Assembly: GCA_902792815.1 (NCBI GenBank)
Contig: CADBAY010000012.1
Span: 1-41,780, forward strand
Length of the DNA stretch: 41,780 nucleotides
Reading direction: 5' to 3'
Origin: an uncultured Bacteroidia bacterium
GTDB lineage: Bacteria; Bacteroidota; Bacteroidia; Bacteroidales; UBA932
Each line of letters starts with the position of its first letter. Within the stretch, counting starts at the first letter, position 1. The translations under genes and the position numbers were made by a program. This document shows positions 25,614 to 33,778 of the stretch, one piece after another. The notes below the pieces were generated by a model. The model was not told the origin of the DNA and did no database searches. It was given only the letters and a program-made list of their open reading frames with translations.

Positions 25614-26648
25614 TCAGTCTATAAAAAATTCTCTTCTGTAGCGGTAGTTCTCCCTGAGTGATTCAAACTCGTCGGGATGTACACGGAACATGAAGTCGTC
25701 CGTGAAAATAGGGTAGTTGTATTGAAGGGTAGAAGCTATCTGTCCCTCGCTAAGGCCTCTCAAGTCGAGCTTGACAGCGTCTTTCGGCTCGTCTCCCGGG
25801 TTGGGGAAGAACTCGAAAAGATCCTTTATCCCGAAATAGCGCGCTACCGAGCGTACGGTCATCGACGTGCCAAGAAGCTTGCCCTGATACGAGTACCCTG
25901 CGATGTGCGGAGTAGCTATGTCAACTTTGGAGGCGAGTTCTTTGTTGATGTGCGGTTCGTTGCACCAGGTATCCAGAATCACCGGCCCGAGCTTGGGCAG
26001 TGCCGCAAGCAGGTCTTCTTCGTTGACTATCTCGCCCCTGGAGGCATTGATAAAGAATGCTCCCAGCTTCATTTTGGAAAAGAATGCGGCGTCGGCCATT
26101 TTGCGCGTGGTAGGATTAAGCGGAACGTGCAGGGTTACGATGTCGGAGTTGCGCAGCAGGAAGTCAAGGTCGCAAAAGAGTGCCGGGCCTTCCGCTTCGG
26201 CCCTGGGCGGATCGCACAGGAGTACATCGAGGCCCAGAAGCCTGAGGGCCGATGCAACCCTGCTGCCGACATTGCCTACACCTATTATTCCCACCTTGGA
26301 ACCTTCCAGCCTGATGCGCCTGCGCGAGGCTGTACCGTAAATGGCTGACAATACGTAGTTCATAACGCCGCCCGCGTTGCAACCTGCGGCGTTGCAGATA
26401 TAGATTCCGCGTTGCTTGCAATAGTCAAGGTCGATATGGTCGGTGCCGATTGTGGCCGTCGCTATGATTCTGACATTGCTGCCTTCGAGCAGGTCGGAAG
26501 TGCACCTTGTCCTGGTACGGATTAGCAGGGCGTCGGCGTCTTTTATGTCCGCCGGCCCTATGGCCGGTCCGTCCAGGTAGCACACTTCCCCATAAGGCTC
26601 CAGGACACCTTCAATGAAGGGGATGGCTTTGTCGATTACGAATTTCAT
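25614..26648 (-). CDS. pdxB: 4-phosphoerythronate dehydrogenase PdxB
   Basis: PdxB oxidises 4-phospho-D-erythronate to the 2-oxo acid in the DXP-dependent route to pyridoxal 5'-phosphate. The 344-residue D-2-hydroxyacid dehydrogenase has the catalytic Arg in INASRGEIV, the NAD-binding GIIGVGNVGSR and the His in TPHIAGYSYQGK. It ends with a C-terminal dimerisation extension characteristic of PdxB, which separates it from SerA or HprA. Length matches. The ATG at 26648 overlaps the DUF721 stop (ATGA); 8 further upstream codons are open but unlikely. Its placement with recF has no clear metabolic logic. Confidence 0.93.
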   Translation of the reverse strand: MKFVIDKAIPFIEGVLEPYGEVCYLDGPAIGPADIKDADALLIRTRTRCTSDLLEGSNVRIIATATIGTDHIDLDYCKQRGIYICNAAGCNAGGVMNYVLSAIYGTASRRRIRLEGSKVGIIGVGNVGSRVASALRLLGLDVLLCDPPRAEAEGPALFCDLDFLLRNSDIVTLHVPLNPTTRKMADAAFFSKMKLGAFFINASRGEIVNEEDLLAALPKLGPVILDTWCNEPHINKELASKVDIATPHIAGYSYQGKLLGTSMTVRSVARYFGIKDLFEFFPNPGDEPKDAVKLDLRGLSEGQIASTLQYNYPIFTDDFMFRVHPDEFESLRENYRYRREFFID

Positions 26649-26977
26649 TTCAGTATTATCTCCTCTACCCAAGTAGCATTCTTGTCTTCTTGCTCAAACA
26701 GTTCGTCACGGCTCAGGCGGTCGTTCAGCATCTCCTTCAAGAACTCTTTTCGGGCGCTCAACTGGTTAAGTACCACTGACGAGCTGAGCGTTATGTAAAG
26801 TTTCCCGCTGCGAAAATACCGTTTAAGGGTAAACTGGCCGGCTCCGGACACATCGTCCCAAGCCTTGAAAATCAAGCGGGTGTTAAGACCCGTGGTGAGC
26901 CTCGCGGCCTGGAGGTATTCCTTAATGGCAGCCCCGAGCGGCAGTGCGTTCTTGCGTTTTATCTTATAGCTCTCCAT
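26645..26977 (-). CDS. DUF721 (DciA-like) protein
   Basis: The 110-residue protein has the short basic DUF721 fold with FKAWDDVSG (~39-47) and a conserved LYITLSSSVVLNQLSARKEF segment. DUF721 proteins include DciA, which helps load the replicative helicase in many bacteria without DnaC-type loaders. The Bacteroidota members are shorter, and their role is inferred from this. It overlaps recF by 14 bp and pdxB by 4 bp. Its position next to recF supports a replication or repair role. Confidence 0.85.
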   Translation of the reverse strand: MESYKIKRKNALPLGAAIKEYLQAARLTTGLNTRLIFKAWDDVSGAGQFTLKRYFRSGKLYITLSSSVVLNQLSARKEFLKEMLNDRLSRDELFEQEDKNATWVEEIILK

Positions 26978-28073
26978 CTATCTTGGTAAATGTGCCGGAG
27001 GAGGCTTTAAAATAAGCACGGTCAGATGTAATACGGTCCACGAGGGCTTCTGTGCGCGCTTTGTCGGTGTCGGACAGGAAAATCTGGCCGAAGTCGTTGC
27101 CGGCGACCATTTGCAGCATATTGCCGACGCGGTCCATGTCAAGTTTGTCAAAAAGGTCGTCAAGCAGCAGCGAGGGCGGCTGTCCGCAGGCCTTTTTCAT
27201 AATATCGTACTGAGCGAATTTCAACGCCACCAGGAATGATTTCTGCTGCCCTTGCGAGCCGCAGCGGCGGATAGGGAAACCGTCCATGGTGAACAGGAAG
27301 TCGTCGCGGTGTATGCCCGATACTGTGTGGCGGGCTATTAAGTCGCGCTCGCGGTGAGAGCGCATAAGAGACTCAAAATCTTTTGACTGCAAGTCTGACT
27401 TGTACTGTATGCCCACCTTCTCTTTACCCCCGGATATGGCTTCGTAATAACTGGCTACAACCGGAAGCAGGTTCCCGGCGAACTGTTCCCGGGCAGCGGC
27501 TATCCTCCCGGCCGGAGGCGCCATGCCGGCGTCGAATGCCTCCAGCAGGGCAGGGTCGGGCTGATCTTCCTTGAGCAGGCGGTTGCGCTGGGCAAGGAGG
27601 CGGTTGTACTGCTGCATATCGGAAAGATACTGCCTGTCGGTCTGGGAAAGGAAAGAATTGACAAAGCGCCTGCGCTCTTCTCCCGATTCGCTCACCAGCT
27701 CGGTATCGGCCGGAGAGACCATCACCACGGGCAGTACGCCTATATGGTCGGCAATGCGGGTATAGGGTTTGTCGTCACGTTTGATTTTTTTGTCCGCGCC
27801 CTCAGTGACTTGAATGGAGAAACGGCTTTCGGTGCCATCTTCCATTGTGTATAAGCCGCTTATAGCGAATGAATTACACCCGTGCCTGAAATTGAACTTC
27901 TCGGCGGCCTGTATGCCGCTCTTGGTCATGGACAGGTAGTGGACTGCGTCAAGAAGGTTGGTTTTGCCCTCGCCGTTTCCGCCCCAGATGCAATTGATGT
28001 TGGGAGAAAAGGCAACTTCCTGCAACTCGATGTTGCGAAAATTTTGAATAATTATTTTCTGCAAAACGGGCAT
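26964..28073 (-). CDS. recF: DNA replication/repair protein RecF
   Basis: RecF is an SMC-like ATPase that helps RecO and RecR load RecA at single-strand gaps. The 369-residue product has Walker A GGNGEGKT (~31-38), the signature-like region RCGSQGQQKSF and Walker B LLLDDLFDKLD. Length is normal. A TAATTTTG box (28078-28085) lies directly upstream of the ATG and would give a nearly leaderless mRNA. It heads a run of four minus-strand genes with overlaps. Confidence 0.97.
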   Translation of the reverse strand: MPVLQKIIIQNFRNIELQEVAFSPNINCIWGGNGEGKTNLLDAVHYLSMTKSGIQAAEKFNFRHGCNSFAISGLYTMEDGTESRFSIQVTEGADKKIKRDDKPYTRIADHIGVLPVVMVSPADTELVSESGEERRRFVNSFLSQTDRQYLSDMQQYNRLLAQRNRLLKEDQPDPALLEAFDAGMAPPAGRIAAAREQFAGNLLPVVASYYEAISGGKEKVGIQYKSDLQSKDFESLMRSHRERDLIARHTVSGIHRDDFLFTMDGFPIRRCGSQGQQKSFLVALKFAQYDIMKKACGQPPSLLLDDLFDKLDMDRVGNMLQMVAGNDFGQIFLSDTDKARTEALVDRITSDRAYFKASSGTFTKIDGEL

Positions 28074-28077
28074 ACTG

Positions 28078-28085
28078 CAAAATTA
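28078..28085 (-). promoter_or_regulatory. Predicted -7 box for recF operon
   Basis: TAATTTTG on the minus strand matches TAnnTTTG and ends 5 nt from the recF ATG, implying a leader of only a few bases or none. Confidence 0.45.
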
Positions 28086-28106
28086 GGATAATTTAATTGA
28101 AATTAC

Positions 28107-28114
28107 TACCTTTG
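28107..28114 (+). promoter_or_regulatory. Predicted -7 box for the TPR gene
   Basis: TACCTTTG matches TAnnTTTG, 36 nt before the TPR-gene ATG at 28150, leaving a leader of roughly 30 nt. Confidence 0.5.
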
Positions 28115-28149
28115 TCAGCTATTTTATCCGAAAATTAAAACTATTGTAT

Positions 28150-28824
28150 ATGGCAAAGGCAAATGTTAACGAAAAGGAGGCTCTCCGCAAAGAAGCGATT
28201 GAAGAGACCGTCTCCAAAACCGATCAGTTTTACAACGAACACAAGAAGACTATCTGGACCGTGGTTGCTTGTCTGGCAGTCATAGCCCTTGCAGTTTTCG
28301 GCTACATTAAGTTAATCTATCAGCCCAAGTGCGTCGAGGCTGAACAGCAGGCATATCCTGCACAGCAGAGTTTCTCCGACGGTGAGTGGGAGCTCGCCCT
28401 CCGCGGAGACGGCAACGTGCTCGGCCTGGCCGACATCGTGGAGCAGTACGGCGCCAAGGCCGGCTCGGCAGTGTTCATGGAGGCAGGCATCAGCGCCCTT
28501 CAGCTCGGCGAGTATGAGGAGGCTCTCACATACCTCAAGAAGTACAACGGCAAGGAGCCTATCGCCGCAGCACGCGCAATTGCTTGCCAGGGTGACGCTT
28601 ATGCAGGTCTCGAGAAGTATCCCGAGGCAGTGGCTTCTTATATGAAGGCAGCCGCCAAGGCCGACAATGTGTTTGCAGCCGCTTATCTTCTGAAGGCCGG
28701 TATCCTCTATGAGGAAATGGGCAACAAAGACAAAGCTCTTGAATGCTACAAGACCATCAAGGACAAGTATCCCCAGTCAATGGAAGGATATGATATCGAC
28801 AAGTACATCACCCGTGCCGAGTAA
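28150..28824 (+). CDS. Membrane-anchored TPR repeat protein
   Basis: The 224-residue protein has a charged cytoplasmic N-terminus, a single TM segment (~34-57, TIWTVVACLAVIALAVFGYI) and a periplasmic part of tetratricopeptide-like helical pairs (~105-215, for example YEEALTYLKKY and KYPEAVASYMKAA). The layout resembles YfgM-type proteins, which act as ancillary partners of the secretion and folding machinery, but the similarity is architectural only. I chose the ATG at 28150, two codons inside the longest frame. The yebC-type gene starts 2 nt after its stop. Confidence 0.8.
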   Translation: MAKANVNEKEALRKEAIEETVSKTDQFYNEHKKTIWTVVACLAVIALAVFGYIKLIYQPKCVEAEQQAYPAQQSFSDGEWELALRGDGNVLGLADIVEQYGAKAGSAVFMEAGISALQLGEYEEALTYLKKYNGKEPIAAARAIACQGDAYAGLEKYPEAVASYMKAAAKADNVFAAAYLLKAGILYEEMGNKDKALECYKTIKDKYPQSMEGYDIDKYITRAE

Positions 28825-28826
28825 TT

Positions 28827-29576
28827 ATGGGAAGAGCATTTGAATTCCGCAAGGAAAGGAAACTGAAGCGCTGGGGCCACATGGCCCGCACCTTCACCAA
28901 GCTGGGCAAAGAAATCACCATCGCCGTCAAGCAGGGCGGCCCTGACGTGACCGGTAACCCCCGCCTCCGCGCCCTTATGGCCGAGGCCCGTTCCGAGCAG
29001 ATGCCCAAGGAGAATATCGAGCGTGCCATCAAGAAGGCCACCGAGAGCAAGCAGGGTGACTTCAAGGAGATTATCTATGAGGGCTTCGGTCCTTTCGGCA
29101 TCGCCTATCTCGTTGAGGCCGCTACCGACAACAACACTCGTACCGTAGCCAACGTCCGCAGCTATTTCAACAAGTGCGGCGGTTCCCTCGGTACCAGCGG
29201 CAGCGTGTCGTTCATGTTCGACCGTAAGTGCACTTTCCGCGTCAAGGAGAAGGAAGGCATTGACCTTGAAGAGCTTGAGCTCGAGCTTATTGATTACGGC
29301 GTGGAGGAACTCTTCGAGCAGGTGGAGGTTGATAAAGACGACAACGAGACCAAGGTCATTGTCATGTAGGGCGATCCTACCTCTTACGGCTCAATCCAGA
29401 AGTACATCGAGGAGAACGGCTATGAGCTCATCTCCGGTGGCTTCGAGCAGATTCCTAACGTAGATTTGAAAGATGTCACTCCCGAGCAGAGGGCTACCCT
29501 CGACAAGCTCACCGGCCTCCTGGAGGACGACGAGGACGTGACCAACGTTTATACTACGCTTAAACCCGAGGAATAG
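28827..29576 (+). pseudogene. YebC/PmpR-family protein interrupted by in-frame TAG at codon 181
   Basis: The first 180 codons encode a YebC/PmpR-type protein (start MGRAFEFRKERKLKRWGHMA; then ARTFTKLGKEI and NPRLRALMAEARS...NIERAIKKA). YebC proteins were long described as transcription regulators; recent work links them to relief of ribosome stalling at proline-rich stretches. The frame then meets TAG at 29367-29369, but continues without another stop for 68 codons (GDPTSYGSIQKY...) to a TAG at 29574-29576. The resulting 249-codon length is normal for the family. The tail has the same codon style as the head and carries the third-domain sequence. TAG most likely replaced a Tyr codon (TAT/TAC), since Tyr is usual before GD at this place. 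A sequencing error, a recent nonsense mutation or readthrough are all possible. mnmE, pepD, psd and ffh all end in TAG, so TAG acts as a normal stop here. Confidence 0.85.
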
Positions 29577-29577
29577 T

Positions 29578-30426
29578 TTATTCTTCCTTCAATAAAGGGC
29601 GGTGCGCTTCACGGCGTGCCGCTTTTTCGTTTGCCTCTATAGCAGCCCTTTCCGAACCCTTGGTGCAGCCGTCGAGGAATAGCTCCCATATGCGTTCGAC
29701 GGCCATAGCCGAAGGGTGCACAAGATCGTCGGCGTAAAAGCGGTAGTCCCGAAGTTCATCGTTGAGGATCTCGAAAGCGGGGAAGTAGCCGGCCCTCTTG
29801 CATTCATTGCAGGCAAGCAGCAGAGATGCCTTGCTGAGTGAATTGGCATGGGCTCCGTCGCCAAGGTGCCGGATGGGTGAAACCGTCAGCAGAAAAGACT
29901 TTTCGGGATGGGATTCCACTATCTCGTTGAGGCACTTTGCAGACTCTTCGACGGAAAGCATCCTGCGGGTAAATTCACACGAAGGGCGCTTGAGGCAATT
30001 GGCTACCGGGATGCCTTTGAAATACCATACAAAAGAAGTCCCAAGGGTGAGAATAACCTTGTTGCATCTCTTCCAAAAATCGCGGGCTTCCAATAGTTTA
30101 GCATTGGCGTTCTCAAGAAAAACTTCAGTACTGCTCCGGGCAAAGGAAGTATGGTGCTCGAATGAGCATATTTTATTGGCTCCAGCTCCCATTTCTATAC
30201 AATCCGAAGGCCCGAAGAGGCTCTCCGAATCGAGTCTTCGGACTGCTCCCAGGAGCGATGCGGGATTATAAAGCGTACCGAATGGATTGACGATGGTATT
30301 GAAGCCGGCAGCAGCCATTCTTTCGCCTACCGAATCGGCAAAGCAACTGCCGAGAAGCATTACTCTGTCGCTCAAAAGAAAAGGGTCTTCGAGCGGCGGA
30401 AAACTAACTTGAGTCCAGAATTTCAT
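29578..30426 (-). CDS. GSCFA domain protein
   Basis: The 282-residue protein carries the family-defining GSCFA motif (residues ~26-30 in LLGSCFADSVGE), a central LTVSPIRHLGDG and a C-terminal FYADDLVHPSAMAVE. The Ser of GSCF and the D-x-x-H of DDLVHP are placed like the catalytic residues of SGNH/GDSL hydrolases, so an esterase or acyl-group hydrolase activity is plausible but unproven. No signal peptide is seen. It is convergent with the yebC-type gene, with a 1-nt gap, and divergent from the barrel gene across a palindromic promoter. Confidence 0.85.
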   Translation of the reverse strand: MKFWTQVSFPPLEDPFLLSDRVMLLGSCFADSVGERMAAAGFNTIVNPFGTLYNPASLLGAVRRLDSESLFGPSDCIEMGAGANKICSFEHHTSFARSSTEVFLENANAKLLEARDFWKRCNKVILTLGTSFVWYFKGIPVANCLKRPSCEFTRRMLSVEESAKCLNEIVESHPEKSFLLTVSPIRHLGDGAHANSLSKASLLLACNECKRAGYFPAFEILNDELRDYRFYADDLVHPSAMAVERIWELFLDGCTKGSERAAIEANEKAARREAHRPLLKEE

Positions 30427-30434
30427 TTGTACTG

Positions 30435-30451
30435 CAAAAATACTATTTTTG
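30435..30451. promoter_or_regulatory. Back-to-back -7 boxes forming a near-perfect palindrome
   Basis: CAAAAATA and TATTTTTG flank a single C, so a minus-strand and a plus-strand TAnnTTTG box are joined in 17 bp. The left one would serve the GSCFA gene (start 30426), the right one the barrel gene (start 30460). Confidence 0.55.
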
Positions 30452-30459
30452 TGGTGTTT

Positions 30460-31632
30460 ATGAAAAAAATTACCATCGCCTTTCTTTTAGTGGCATTCTC
30501 GCTCCCGTCCATGGCGCAAAAGCTCGACTGGAACATCCATTATGACTATCTGCTCAGCAACTATGAGTATGACAGGTCTAACAATATCTATGATGATTCA
30601 TACACTCTGCATGCCGCCCGCCTCTCTCCGGAACTGGGTTTTTTGGTGCATCAGGGAAAGTCGGTCATCCATAAAGTCCGTACCGGCATAGACTTGTTCA
30701 AAGAAATGGGGGAGCCTGTTACCCTGTCCAATGTGTTCGGCGAAGTGCTGCTTTATTACAACCTTGAAGCCAAACTGGATAACGGCGGCGACCTGGAAGC
30801 CGTAGCCGGTATTTTCCCCCGGTATTATCTGGAAGGTGTTTACATCGGTCCTTTCTTTGACGACGACCTTATCTTCTACGACAACAACATGGAAGGCTTC
30901 TTGGTCAAGTACCGCAACAAACGTCTGTATGCCGAGTTCGGCCTTGACTGGATGGGAAAACTCGGCACCGAAGCGGAGCCCCTCAGGCGGGAGCGCTTCC
31001 AGGCGCTCTGTACCGGACTTTGGAATTTCGCTGGTGATTTCAACTTTGGCTGGGCCGGATCGTTCTACCATTTCGCGACCTCTCCTACTTTGCCTGAAGT
31101 TGTTGACAATCACATGTTCAATCCTTGGGTGGAATGGAATCCGAGCGGTTATTTCGATGAGTTGAAGCTAGGTGCGGGCGTGCTTCTTACTTATCAGTGC
31201 GACCGTATAGACAATATGAACCTTAAGACCCCTATGGGCTTTTACTCCCAGCAGTTGATAGGCAAGTGGCATTTTTTCATTGACAATCATTTCTATTATG
31301 GAGATGACCTTATGCCGTTCTTCTCCACCAGCCACTTCGGAGCGCCTTACGGCGAAGAATTGTACAGGGGGGATCTTGGTTTCCACACTCTCAGGGACCA
31401 TGCCAGCTGGGCAGATTATCTGACCTTGCGTTATGAACCGAGGTTGACAAAATGGCTTAATCTTGAGTTGTTCCTGACTTTCCATTTCGGCGAGCCTGCA
31501 GAGCAGCTTGGATGTCCTGTGTTCCGCGGCTGGCAGCAGGCAATAGCCCTTCATTTCAACCTCGACGAGATAAGGGATGAGTTCAGGAAGCAAAAGCCCG
31601 AAAGGCACTACCGTTACGGGATAGACCTGTAG
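30460..31632 (+). CDS. Secreted protein of unknown function, predicted outer-membrane beta-barrel
   Basis: I do not recognise the family. The 390-residue precursor starts with a clear signal peptide (MKKITIAFLLVAFSLPSMAQ). The mature part has alternating hydrophobic and polar residues rich in Tyr, Phe and Trp, for example FGEVLLYYNLEAKL, LYAEFGLDWMGKL and LNLELFLTFHFG. This suggests a beta-barrel or porin-like protein in the outer membrane. The C-terminus (HYRYGIDL) is not the typical terminal aromatic of BamA substrates. I chose the ATG at 30460 because the signal peptide starts there. It is followed 13 nt later by the 5'-nucleotidase gene, probably in the same transcript. Confidence 0.65.
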   Translation: MKKITIAFLLVAFSLPSMAQKLDWNIHYDYLLSNYEYDRSNNIYDDSYTLHAARLSPELGFLVHQGKSVIHKVRTGIDLFKEMGEPVTLSNVFGEVLLYYNLEAKLDNGGDLEAVAGIFPRYYLEGVYIGPFFDDDLIFYDNNMEGFLVKYRNKRLYAEFGLDWMGKLGTEAEPLRRERFQALCTGLWNFAGDFNFGWAGSFYHFATSPTLPEVVDNHMFNPWVEWNPSGYFDELKLGAGVLLTYQCDRIDNMNLKTPMGFYSQQLIGKWHFFIDNHFYYGDDLMPFFSTSHFGAPYGEELYRGDLGFHTLRDHASWADYLTLRYEPRLTKWLNLELFLTFHFGEPAEQLGCPVFRGWQQAIALHFNLDEIRDEFRKQKPERHYRYGIDL

Positions 31633-31645
31633 AACTTGATTGAAT

Positions 31646-33346
31646 ATGAAAAAGATATTTGCGTTTTCTTTGATTCTGTGCGTTGCGGCAGGCATTCTTC
31701 ATGCCCAGGACCTGCATATAGTCACCACAGGAGACGTACACGGTTGCTATTTCAACCGTGCCTATGTAGGCGAAAAGACCAACACCAGCCTGATGTCGGT
31801 AAAACACTATGTGGACAGCCTGCGTGATGCAGTAGGAGAACAGAATGTGATTCTGCTCGATGCCGGCGACTGCCTTCAGGGAGACAACGCTTCGTACTTT
31901 TACAACTACGTTGTGCCCGAAAGACCACATATTTTCCCCAGGCTTGCTGCATATATGGGGTATGACGCCTGTACTGTGGGCAATCATGACATAGAGGCCG
32001 GGCATCCGGTGTACGACCGGGTATTTAAAGAACTAAAAGACGCCGGAATACCATGGCTGGCCGGAAACGCCATCAAAGATGACGGAACTACGTATTTCCC
32101 GGAATATACAGTGATTGAAAAAGGCGGACGAAAGATTCTTGTCGCCGGTTACAACAACGCCAATATAGACGGCTGGCTTTCTCCCGAGTTGTGGGCGGGT
32201 ATGAAACATGTCTCGCTCGTGCCATATGTTCGCAAAAGGGTCAAAGCCCTCAAAAGGCAGATTAAACCTGACGCGGTGGTAGTTGTCGTGCACTCCGGCA
32301 CCGGTGACGGGAATTTTTCATCAATCGAGAGCCAGGGGCTTGATATTTTCCGCTATTTGTGCGGAGCCGATGTGCTGGTGACCGCCCATGACCACAGGCC
32401 GGCTGTGGTCGTGACAAAACAACGCTGCCTGGTCAACGGCGGTGCCCGATGCGGTGCTGTGGGACATGCTGTACTTGGCTTCAAGAACGGCCGTGTAGTG
32501 TCGCGGAATGCAGAGGTGGTAAGGCTTAATAAATACGCTGTCGATGAGCAGATGGTCAAGGCATTCGATTCTGAGTATCAGGAAGTCAAGGCCTTTACGA
32601 TGCGTCCGGTGGGCAAGCTCGCCATGCCTCTGAGAAGTCGGGATGCATATGTCGGGATGAGTGATTATCTGGGGCTTCTGCATACTGTACAGCTGACTGC
32701 TTCGGGCGCTGATGTGTCTATCGCCGCTCCTTTGACCTTCAACGGATACGTGGCTCCGGGGGCGGTTATCTTTAACGACATGTTTACCATTTACCCGTTT
32801 GAGAATCAGATGTTTGTGCTTAAGCTCACGGGGCGCGAGATAAAAGACCTGCTGGAGTACTCATACGACAAATGGATTACCACCCCGGGCGAGCATGTCC
32901 TTCAGATTGCCAACGCCCCCGATCCGCGTACGGGCGCTTCGAGGTGGTCGTTTGTAAACAGAAGCTATAATTTCGATTCTGCCGCAGGCATCAATTATAC
33001 GGTTGACGTAACCAAGGAGGCGGGAGCGCGAGTCAATATCAGTTCGTTTGCCGATGGCTCACCATTCGATCTGGATGCTGAATATACTGTCGCCATGACA
33101 TCCTACAGGGCAAATGGCGGGGGAGACTTGTTGGTTAAGGGGGCCCGCATTCCAAAGTCGGAGCTTTCTTCAAGGGTTGTAGCCCGCTATCCCGAAATCA
33201 GGGAATTTGTGTACCGTTTCATTCAGGCTCATGAGGTGGTGGACCACGCCCTTGTGGACGATCGGTCCATCCTGGGAGAGTGGAAATTTGTGCCCGAGTC
33301 TGTCGCACAACCATTACTTCAGTCGGATTTGAATTTAGTGTTTTAA
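31646..33346 (+). CDS. Secreted 5'-nucleotidase / 2',3'-cyclic phosphodiesterase (UshA-like)
   Basis: The 566-residue precursor has a signal peptide (MKKIFAFSLILCVAAGILHAQ) and two parts. The first is a metallophosphatase domain with GDVHG (~29-33), DAGDCLQGD, GNHD and a TAHDHRP metal site. The second is a C-terminal 5'-nucleotidase domain (~310-540) containing NGYVAPGAVIFNDMFTIYPFEN and TSYRANGGGD. The family removes phosphate from nucleotides or cyclic nucleotides in the periplasm, feeding purine and phosphate salvage. Its exact substrate is unknown. It shares a transcript direction with the barrel protein; a nucleotide-uptake pairing is possible but not shown. The 3' end overlaps the AraC-type gene by 12 bp. 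Confidence 0.9.
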   Translation: MKKIFAFSLILCVAAGILHAQDLHIVTTGDVHGCYFNRAYVGEKTNTSLMSVKHYVDSLRDAVGEQNVILLDAGDCLQGDNASYFYNYVVPERPHIFPRLAAYMGYDACTVGNHDIEAGHPVYDRVFKELKDAGIPWLAGNAIKDDGTTYFPEYTVIEKGGRKILVAGYNNANIDGWLSPELWAGMKHVSLVPYVRKRVKALKRQIKPDAVVVVVHSGTGDGNFSSIESQGLDIFRYLCGADVLVTAHDHRPAVVVTKQRCLVNGGARCGAVGHAVLGFKNGRVVSRNAEVVRLNKYAVDEQMVKAFDSEYQEVKAFTMRPVGKLAMPLRSRDAYVGMSDYLGLLHTVQLTASGADVSIAAPLTFNGYVAPGAVIFNDMFTIYPFENQMFVLKLTGREIKDLLEYSYDKWITTPGEHVLQIANAPDPRTGASRWSFVNRSYNFDSAAGINYTVDVTKEAGARVNISSFADGSPFDLDAEYTVAMTSYRANGGGDLLVKGARIPKSELSSRVVARYPEIREFVYRFIQAHEVVDHALVDDRSILGEWKFVPESVAQPLLQSDLNLVF

Positions 33347-33751
33347 TCTCCACTCTGCAGGAGTGAAGCCGGTAATTTCTTTAAATTGCCGGCGGAAATT
33401 GCTTTTGTCGCAAATCCCCACCGCCTCTCCAATGATCAGAGTCGGTATGTCCCGGTCTTCGAGCAGCAACTTTTTGGCTTCCTCGATGCGGCGCTCTTTG
33501 CGCCATTTGAGGAAGTTCTTGCCTGTCTGAATACGGAAAAACAGCGATAATTCTTCTCTGCCGATTTGCAGCTCATCTGCAATTTCCTGCATTGTAAGGT
33601 CTTCGGCCCATCTTTTCTCTCTTATCCATTTATCCAATTTCAGAATGGTGTCCGTATCGAGGACGGATTTCTTGTCTTTAAAACTAGCCGGTACTGCGTG
33701 ACGCGCTACCAGCTGCCCTATTTTGGCTATTATTTTCCAATAAATTTTCAT
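33335..33751 (-). CDS. Small AraC-type helix-turn-helix protein
   Basis: The 138-residue protein consists mainly of the two HTH motifs of AraC/XylS regulators: LTMQEIADELQIGREELSLFF (~53-73) and IIGEAVGICDKSNFRRQFKEITGFTPAEWR (~106-135). The N-terminal ~45 residues are too short for a sugar-binding domain and show no TM segment, so effector sensing is unclear. Stand-alone DNA-binding forms are common in Bacteroidota. It sits between the nucleotidase gene (convergent, 12-bp overlap) and ffh (divergent). No TAnnTTTG box is visible for it in the gap. Confidence 0.82.
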   Translation of the reverse strand: MKIYWKIIAKIGQLVARHAVPASFKDKKSVLDTDTILKLDKWIREKRWAEDLTMQEIADELQIGREELSLFFRIQTGKNFLKWRKERRIEEAKKLLLEDRDIPTLIIGEAVGICDKSNFRRQFKEITGFTPAEWRLKH

Positions 33752-33758
33752 AATTTTG
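33751..33758 (+). promoter_or_regulatory. Predicted -7 box for ffh
   Basis: TAATTTTG matches TAnnTTTG, 20 nt before the ffh start at 33779. Its first base is the last base of the AraC-type start codon, so the ffh promoter reaches into that gene. Confidence 0.5.
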
Positions 33759-33778
33759 TGAGTTATTAATTAATGGTT

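Noticed and set aside
28827-29576. Genome-wide reassignment of TAG to a sense codon, as an explanation of the interrupted yebC gene
   Set aside because: mnmE, pepD, psd, ffh and others end in TAG exactly at their expected C-termini, so TAG is a stop here.
33355-33373. Small inverted repeat at the nucleotidase/AraC junction as a terminator
   Set aside because: The stem is only about 5 bp around a TGCAG centre, has no T-run and lies inside the AraC-type coding end.
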